NCBI GenBank assembly: GCA_022747635.1
Contig: JAKTNV010000003.1
Coordinates: forward strand, 99,423,954 to 99,487,953
Source: Hetaerina americana
Lineage: Eukaryota; Arthropoda; Insecta; Odonata; Calopterygidae
Length of the DNA: 64,000 nucleotides
Direction of reading: 5' to 3'
This document shows, in pieces, positions 56,051 to 64,000 of this stretch; the first letter of the stretch is position 1; each line of letters opens with the position of its first letter. The translations under genes were made by a program, and so were the position numbers. Under the pieces are notes generated by a model. That model was not told where the DNA came from, did no database searches, and was given only the letters and a program-made list of their open reading frames with translations.

Positions 56051-59000
56051 GTGAATGTTTTTCGAGGGAAGAAAACAGTTAAGATTACTCTCCACTAAGA
56101 TACTTTGTGCGTACATGTTGATTGCAAAAAACCAAATACCGTCGTAAATATATAAATGAGAAACGCTCGACAACCGCGAAGTAAAAACGTAGAACGTACG
56201 AGGGAGGAGAATCAGGAAAATGTTAGATTGCATGGGTAATAGCATTCTCACGGTCATTTCAAACCGCAACACATTTATGCTCGACACCCAGGATGTAGAG
56301 CTTATTCAAACGTTGTAATAAGATAAATTCTCGGGAATATGTTCAATGTGACTAAGGTACACAATTACTGCGGGTTGTTTATATGGCATTAAAATGAAAT
56401 TTAAAATTTAATTATGAGGGTAATTTCTTTTGAACAAGCAAAGAGTGCATGACGCAATATCACTATTTTAAATCCAATTTCTAAAACGATAATCTCTACT
56501 TTGGTAGTCCTCAAAATATTCATTAATTTTTCATTACTCAAAAACTCTTGAATTCTATTTTTGTTTTATGTGAATATTTTACACTGTACAGTTTTCAAAG
56601 TTATAATAGCAGTTATGTTTCTTAGAGCTTAAAGTGCGGCCGTGGAAAAAAGAGACTTTGCTTATGGAGCAACAAAAATTAATGCCTAAAAAATATTTTT
56701 ATATGGTCATTCAAAAATATACTTCGCAAGAAATTATCTCAAATACTTTTTTATAACCAACTTGTACGCATGAAAAAGATAATATCATCCACAACGTAAC
56801 ATGAAAAATTCTATGAGAATTATGGCAAAAAAATAAAGATTGAAAAACGTTTATTACCACCCAAAGTATGAATTAACTAGAGCATTTAACTAATGATTCG
56901 AATTTAGAAAAATATGATGATTTTCTCACTGAAAAATGTGTTGCATATGTGAATACATCAGCATGAAACTGCGTCTGAGTAACTCCACTGGTTTCCTGCA
57001 ATAAACATATACATTGATTTAAAATATCATTGATATCAGACGAGAAGCAGCGGGTGGACCAAGAATCATAAAGATCTATCTCTCCAAGTCACCAGACTTA
57101 ACCCTAATGGATTTGCTTCTGTAGATATCTTTTAATGATAAAATCATCGCGCTACCTTTTATTTTTGTGGAAAAAAAGATTCTGAATATTTCATTTCGGA
57201 CAACGAGTGTAAGGTTGTAATTTTAACAAAACAAATGCAATATGACATCAAAATTACTAAAACAATAAAACTGTCGAAATTATAATAAATAAAGACTTCT
57301 TTAAAGGCAGATAATTTTTATTTCATCATTTAACCGTTAGAAATAAGATGAGTTCATCGCAAACAAAGAGAGCAAATGGAGGTGGATGAAATAATTGGTG
57401 AAAGGAATATTTATCTGAAGAGTATTGCCATCCAATGCTCATTTTCCCGGACAAATTACTATTTACAGAGTAAAATAAACCGTAAAGTCAGCAAGATACT
57501 TTAAAATTTTAAGCTCCGCAAGTTTGAAAAGTCAAGAAAGTAGGTATGATCTTTGTCACGGGATGTGGTTTTATTGTTTAGCAAGACGGAAACTATATTT
57601 TAAAATACCGCAGGTCAAAGAAAGGAATTTATTTCGTAAGTATCCAAGCAGAAGAGGTCAAGCTGACGTAAAACTCCAAAGCTCGTATGAAGAAAAACTA
57701 AGGATAAAGAGGTAAAGTGTATATTGCGTGATAAGGTGCATCGTAAATATATTGTCTGGAATGCGAAAGTTCTTTCAAAAGAATGTACATGTAACACCAT
57801 CAAAACAAAAGCTATTATTTTTGCTTGGAAAAGTAATCATGCATTGGGATTTGCATTCACAGAAGGATGTATATAGTATAAACTTATGAGAAAAATGATA
57901 ATTTGGACTTTACTGTAACATAAGTAGTTCGAGGTTTTTCTTGCGTGGCCAGCTTCTATCCAGTTTCTATTTCAAGATAAAAACTGCAATTAATATCTCA
58001 GCAAGTAAATGGCAACAAGGAGCGATCTTATGGAATATCTGTTAAAATCAATTAGCCACTTCGCTTAGTAATTCATAGAAGTACTTAACTTGTCAATTCA
58101 CTTCACATTTCATGGAATAGATTAAGTGTCCTTCAAATGGTGATCCTATCTTTTGCATTCTCTGGCAAATGAAATACAATTACTTTTCTCGAAATTTAAT
58201 TGTCTCACCTATTCATAGGTTTAAGAATCTTACCGGTTGCTCTAAATAATAACGTCTGGAAAGTTCTATTTTTTTCTAAATCCTGTACTGAACTAAATAC
58301 CCAGATATTTAAGATAACCAAAACTCCATAGCAATATTTGGATGATTAGTAGCGTCAAAAGCTTTCACAATAGTCATTTTATCTCATACGATTGGACGCT
58401 TGACAATGGTTATTCAAATTTTATTCAAATTTTTAGACTGAAAACTTACTTTTTCAATTCACATTAGGCTATTCTAGTTACTTAGACCTGCTAAAGAAGT
58501 AGGTAGGTACAAATAATGTTCATCACAACAATAATGAATATCGATAGACTTTATCCATTTAATCACAAAAACAATTACAGTTAGAATGTTATTTTCAATA
58601 AAAGACGAAGTTGGTGTTCAGCATACATGTCTAAAATGCATAAAATGGTTTTCTTTGTTAATCGCAAAAGTTTCAAGCGTATATCATTTGAAATATTTAT
58701 ATTATTTATATGTTTAAAGAAGTAGACTGGAAATTTTTAGATTTGACTTATAAAAGTTCCATTTTCAGCAAAACGGGTTAATCAGAGAACAGTTAGATGG
58801 TATTTATTCGCCCCCGCTGAAACTGATTGGGCCATAAAACATTGCTGTGGCTGTTTTTAATTACCATGGCATCAAGAGGTTAAATTACACCAACATAAAC
58901 ATAATATCACTTTAGCGCTTGAATCATAATTTTATGCGTAAAATTTATTCTGAATTTATTTTGTTTAAGACTAAGTAGAAAGGGATTTTGTTGCTCCGTG

Positions 59001-59217
59001 ATAGAAAAAAAAACAAAAATATTCACCTTCTCACAGATGGTTTTGGCTAAGAACGGAGGGAGAGTTTAAGAAAAAATAAGGTAACTAAAAAGAAACTTCA
59101 AAATGATTTATATTTCCTTATTGAGAATTGAATTATTGACAGATAACACAGAGAGCTATGAAGACAGCTTACTAAGCCAAATTAACGGATATTTATCAAC
59201 ATGAACAATAAATCACA
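56051..59217. other. Long AT-rich non-coding stretch
   Basis: About 3.2 kb of AT-rich DNA. Apart from small frames that look random (56033-56287 -, 57524-57715 +, 57615-57803 -), I see nothing. Confidence 0.5.
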
Positions 59218-59416
59218 TTTATTTATTTATCGACTTAATTGGGCGAGGTTGGGACTAATAGTCCCTTCTTCCACCTATCCCTACATTACAGACATTTGAC
59301 GACAATCACATACAACCAAGCCCTAGATGGAGGGAAATCCACCTAGGTGGGAATCGAACCCACGACCTCTGGGTTGGTAGGCGAGGATGTTACCCCGCCG
59401 CCACCGAGGCCGGCAT
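59218..59416 (-). mobile_element. SINE family 2 (tRNA-derived), minus strand
   Basis: On the - strand it begins GCCGGCCTCGGTGGCGGCGG (A-box region) and has a perfect B box GGTTCGATTCC (complement of 59350-59360). It then runs through CCTAGGTGGATTTCCCTCCA and a body ending GACTATTAGTCCCAACCTCG and an AAATAAATAAAT tail. The tRNA-like head (59341-59414) is well kept, but the body and A-rich tail mark it as a SINE rather than a tRNA gene. It lacks homology to SINE family 1 beyond the boxes. Confidence 0.85.
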
Positions 59417-59511
59417 ATGAGACATTAAGAGTAAGATCCATTTCCTTAATATCAAAACGATGAGGAAGTAAAATTCTGCTATTATAAACACTCAATATCC
59501 AATTCCCTATT

Positions 59512-59557
59512 GATATATATATATACATATACATATATATGTATATATATATATACA
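59512..59557. repeat. (TA)n/(CATA)n palindromic microsatellite
   Basis: TATATATATATACATATACA followed by TATATATGTATATATATATA and CA. It is near-perfectly self-complementary about the ACATATATATGT centre. Confidence 0.9.
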
Positions 59558-59780
59558 AACAACTATCCAAGTAGAGAAATTAAATGATATTTCACAAAAC
59601 TATTCATCACCCATAAATGCTAACCCAAGATTCTGTAAAAGCAACATTTGAGAAAACATTAATTCAAATACACCGAAACGATAAGGTCATTCAATATTAT
59701 TATTTTCCAAAATTTAAAATGCCAAGGAAATATTGAATAGATATTTTATGCACATACAACCTAGAACTACTTTCTACTGA
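59558..59780. other. AT-rich spacer
   Basis: Nothing recognisable. Confidence 0.5.
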
Positions 59781-59925
59781 AAGACGCGCGGCTTAGTGGT
59801 AACGCCTGTACTTAGGCAACCCAACATACGCTATAGGGCGTGATAGGTGCTTCCACCTTTAGGAGAACCCTTGAACTCTTTGCAGGTCTCGGCAAGGTCC
59901 TTTAAAAATCGATGACGATTATTAT
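59781..59925 (+). mobile_element. Possible decayed tRNA-derived SINE
   Basis: GCGCGGCTTAGTGGTAACGCC (59787-59807) has a clear A-box form, GGCTTAGTGGT. A B-box-like CCCTTGAACTC lies about 65 bp further on, and a GGCAAGG word follows. The B box is poor and the spacing is long, so this is a tentative call. Confidence 0.35.
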
Positions 59926-62900
59926 ATTGATCCATAGTTATAACAAGAGAATTTAGACCCATGTTAAAATAGATGAGAGGACTAGAATTTAGGAAAACCT
60001 ATTTTTAATAAGATTTTCATAAATATGAGTACATATAGTTTAATATATTTTCAAGTTAAAAATGGCGGAATTTGCGATTCTCTAAGCGTAAGAAACTATA
60101 AATTTTCAAACGAGATTTATCAATTGTCCAAGGGTTGTTGTTAGAATTATAATGTATATAAATAAAAAATTATTATTTGTTTCTTAAATGTTATAATTTA
60201 TATTCATGATAATATGGCAAATAATCACTCTCCTTTATTACACTAGCTATCAAAAATCTTTAGTATTTTTAAGACTAACTGAATGGCAAGATCAAATACA
60301 TGTATGTTTGCTTCTGTATTGATTAAATTGTGGCATATTTGTTTCATTAATCTGGTCTAATTATTTCTTCCCATTAATCTTATAATTACAGGATTTCGAT
60401 CTAATACTTTAAATGCCGACAGACCTTTATCCCACAATATATTTAATGTAGTCCATAGTAATGCACATTAGTGGATGACTCCGTTAAAAGTTACTGTTGC
60501 GGCATCTAACGCAGTTTCTTTGGAACTATTCCATAGTAAATATATGGTAGCATTCACGATTACTGATGTAAATTAAAAATGCAAATTTGAATCTACTCTT
60601 GTCGCTAGTGATTTTTTTGAAGGACAGGAAACTAATGACGTACTATTACAACGGTGCTCATTAGCTAACAAAACGTATTTAATTTTGTATTATAAATCAT
60701 GTCTCAGGAAGATCATTACATGTTCAGGACATACATGTAGATAAGCCCAGCACGAAAAATGTACCTTTTCTGTAACGGCGATTCAGCCTTAGCTGGAACA
60801 CCTTTGCATTGAATTATATTGATGTAGGCTTGGATCCGTATTTTTATCGTCACAGTCTTGTTTTTATAGCATCATATTTTTTCTTGAATCTAGTTTCATC
60901 AATTTATTCGATCATTAAACACAGTGATCTATAAATAAGTCTAAAGTTAATGGCAGTTCACGCTCAAATACGCGATTATTATCCCTTGTACCGTAGCAGA
61001 CACAACATGATTACGAGTTAATAGAAAATGTTGACTAATGTTAAAAACAGCAAAGAGCGCACGATACTGTCGGGATTTAATTTGAAAAGAGAAAATAAAG
61101 CCAACGCCTCGATATTTTCATATTACATGCACAAATTATATATCTCTCTGATAGTAACTATCAGAGAACAAAGTAATTATGTGGAATTTCTGTTGATTGG
61201 CATATAATATTCCGCACAGTTATTTAAAGTAAGTTCATTGCTATTCCCTGATTCGGAAATTATTGATTGCACGTTTGTGCTGTACCCGAATTATACGCTA
61301 CATGGAATGGAGAGGGTTCATATTTTTCCTCTAAAAATATTTTCTCTAGAAAGATCCTCAGATCATATCTACAAACTAGATTAGATGAAATTACCAGCTT
61401 TAATATCACTTTATGCACCACACTAGTCAATACTAGCAATCAGGCTTACAAATTATTTACTCGCTTGATTTCAGGCATTACAACAACAAAGAAAGATTTA
61501 GCACTTTCTCGGTGCATGTTTACATGAATGCTTACTCTTCTCAGAAGTTTACTGTCCGGCCAGTTATGTGGAATTTAACCCGATCTCATAGAGAGTTCAC
61601 CATATTTAAGTATCTATTACAATCTATATGGTATTTTGCTTGTTGTTATCAGCAATCAGAATGTCAAATTTTGGTTAAAATTTGCAATTTAACTAGCATC
61701 TAATTTATTGACCGTTATGGCCGATGATATAGTTGCCCAAAAACTCACTAAAAATATGATAAAATTATTCCATGTATGCTTTTTGTCCAACAGAGCGTAT
61801 GAACATATTTTTGACTGGTAGTATAACGCTCGTCTGAATCACCCTCAGCTTTGTTGCTATGATAATAGAATTTATTTCATATTTCCCCGGGAGGGTTTTC
61901 GTAACCGGCTCAACAGTCACCTATGGAGTGATCTAAATAATCTCAAGTAAATCAAATATCCATTGTAGTATTGCAAATATTATCTCTGTTCCACAAAAAT
62001 TGCAATTACCTATCCCTCTCTGTCGAAAAACGCATTCGTCCCGGTCAAAATTCACATTTCAAGGTCAGCCTAAAACCATTTCCCGGTTTTGTAATCAGTT
62101 ATTTTGAAAGTTTGACGGGAGTGATTACAAAATAACACAAACCTTAAGAGCGAGAACTTCTGGATTTATTTAGGGAAAGATTCAACTCTTATAATTTGTT
62201 GTAATTAGTAAACTTACGAGGAATGGATTCAGTTCATTGAAAATATATTAATAAATAAGCCGCTGCTTTAAAATGCTAAACTTATGAAACAAGTCTATGT
62301 AATTACGGTAGAAAGAAATGAGAGATTTACATTTTATACTTACGGAAAAATAATTGTTAAGTAATAACGATAATATGCATTGTACCATATGCGATAAATT
62401 TTTATCACTATAAATATGCAATAGAAAACAAAAACTATTACCAATTATTCAATTTTATAATTATGAGCACCATTTTCGAAAGATTAAATTTCCTAATTAG
62501 TTCATATCTACAAGCACCTTCAAGAATTCCTTGCTTTAGCTTCCTAAGACCACCATATAAAACGAAATAATGTTAAAAAAATTAATATTGTTCCAACGAT
62601 TTGCCGCTTAAGTCGCCGTGTATAGTGTAAGCATTAAGTATAGAAAAGCCATTGCTTGAAAACGTAACATTTCTCTCGAGGATAGATTTCTAAATATTGA
62701 CCTTCGGAATGAACGGAGAACCATTACCCACTGGGGTCTACAAATAACATTTTATTGCACTTATTGGAACCTTAAAAATTACAGTTAAAACGGCAATGAA
62801 GCAATTCAACTTCGGAACCAATAAATGAAAATTATTTAATATTGAAAATTCTACTAACATCGGTGTTTTCAAATAACCCTTCGATTAACAGTAGGGAAGC

Positions 62901-64000
62901 TTTTCCGTAAATAATGTCGAAGGTTTGTTGACTCGGTTTATAAAAATTTGCATGTTGGGTGACCTGAAAATTATTTCCTTTGGTATAAAATTTCATGATT
63001 AAATCAATCCCCTTGAAATTTGATGTAGCTAATCTAGTACTACGGTAATTACAACGTAAACATTTTAAGCGTAAAAATCGTTTGCTTTGGCCGATGTTTA
63101 CTATGGAAATGAATAATCGACCTCAACTTTGTTTATAATTGTTTACATTTTCATCTCCACTCAGTTAACTATGTCAGTGCAGCAATAAATATGGAGAAAA
63201 TTGTTATTGTATTAATACTCCGGGCAAATCATACCTAATCACCTATAAATACAGATACAAATCAATGCCAAGTCATCTTCGTAGATATTAACTGCGAAGT
63301 ACGCATTTTATATGGATACTTACATAACTTCTACCGACTAACTACACCTTCATAGCATTAACTTCTGAAATAAAAAAAGGTATCATCCTAAAATATATTT
63401 CTTTTAAAATGAATTCAATGAACATCATTCGTTAATTTATTCGCGTTTGTGAAACATTTCTGGGTGAGGTATCAAAGATAAGTAGCGGCCCTAATTGCAC
63501 ACATTTTAGCTCTTTTAAGTTCTAGATACTCATTTTCCCTAACATCGCTCACAGGCATTGTAACAATAAGTCAATATTGAGTCTGAGTTAAACTTATGAA
63601 AGAAATTTCTCTTTAAATATTGTCTATTGTGATAATTGGTTGCCAAAATATTTCCCTTAACCAATAGAAGAGAGAGGGTGATTATTTGGTGTAATCAAGG
63701 AATTTCGCAATAGATTGAAAAATATAATCATCACTCACTTCTACGTATTTAGTAGAACATAGATAAAACTACTCACACATGTGAGCTAGATAAGACCTTT
63801 TCTGGACAAAAAAAAGTTTAACTTCTCCTTCTTTCCCGAAAGAAACTCGTCATCTGACACGTGGCGTTTACCTTCCCATAACTTGGGTGCAATATTCTGA
63901 ATTTCATTTCTCTACACATTTTTACTTCTTTCGTTTATCCCTCCCCATTTTGCATTAGTGACATGCGTGCTCCATCCATCTCTAATAAATTTTAGCCAGT
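59926..64000. other. Long AT-rich non-coding stretch
   Basis: About 4 kb of AT-rich DNA to the end of the window, with no island and no recognised mobile element. It contains the perfect 23-bp inverted repeat at 61145-61167 (listed separately) and two unrecognised + strand frames (61267-61527, 61512-61703). Confidence 0.5.
61145..61167. repeat. Perfect 23-bp inverted repeat (11-bp arms)
   Basis: TCTCTGATAGT-A-ACTATCAGAGA, perfect arms with a one-base centre. It could be a binding site for a dimeric factor or a remnant of terminal repeats. No associated open frame. Confidence 0.9.

Noticed and set aside
59341..59414. tRNA gene on the - strand
   Set aside because: Head of a SINE. It continues into a body and an A/T-rich tail, and I cannot draw a proper cloverleaf anticodon arm.

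Overview
This window looks like non-coding genomic DNA from an animal, most probably an arthropod and plausibly an insect. It has an AT-rich background, long (TA)n microsatellites, tRNA-headed SINEs and many decayed non-LTR retrotransposon fragments. No bacterial, viral or organellar gene organisation is visible, and the exact species cannot be named from the sequence. I find no intact protein-coding gene, rRNA, convincing tRNA gene or CRISPR array. The longest open frames (up to 250 codons) lie in GC-rich low-complexity islands where stop codons are rare. They are open in several frames at once, and I do not regard them as genes.

The layout alternates two kinds of DNA. (1) About sixteen GC-rich, purine/pyrimidine-skewed islands of 0.2-1.5 kb lie near 1.0-1.8, 3.4-4.5, 5.4-6.7, 16.2-16.7, 18.1, 20.2-21.3, 23.5-24.1, 25.1-25.9, 27.0-28.1, 28.3-29.2, 34.3-34.7, 35.4-36.8, 37.5-38.0, 40.5-41.6, 51.1-51.5 and 53.6-54.4 kb. 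In several of them a G-rich block on the + strand switches abruptly to a C-rich block, or the reverse. Some carry TATA-like cores, GAGA tracts and GCCGCCAT motifs. (2) Between them is AT-rich DNA with old mobile elements. Non-LTR (LINE) reverse-transcriptase relics lie at about 7.4-8.5, 14.0-14.5, 19.4-20.0, 22.3-22.8, 32.6-32.8 and 42.5-42.8 kb. All six read on the + strand. SINE copies lie at 2.2-2.4 (-), 22.0-22.3 (+) and 43.5-43.7 (+) kb for one family, and at 59.2-59.4 (-) and 54.8-54.9 (-) kb for a second. Further tRNA-like heads lie near 39.0-39.25 and 59.8 kb.

A few short stretches of balanced composition rich in homeodomain- or POU-like cores (for example 13.15, 15.3, 31.25, 31.9, 33.1, 34.0, 44.6, 49.7 and 50.6 kb) look like candidate regulatory or conserved elements. 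That is inference and needs cross-species alignment. The combination of no exons, many islands, and LINE relics all in one orientation is consistent with a large intron or regulatory domain of a gene on the - strand, or with a gene desert. No new multi-gene system was found. The most unusual signals are the skew-switching islands, the repeated hairpin/(TA)n modules at 18.3-18.9 kb and the palindrome at 12.16 kb.
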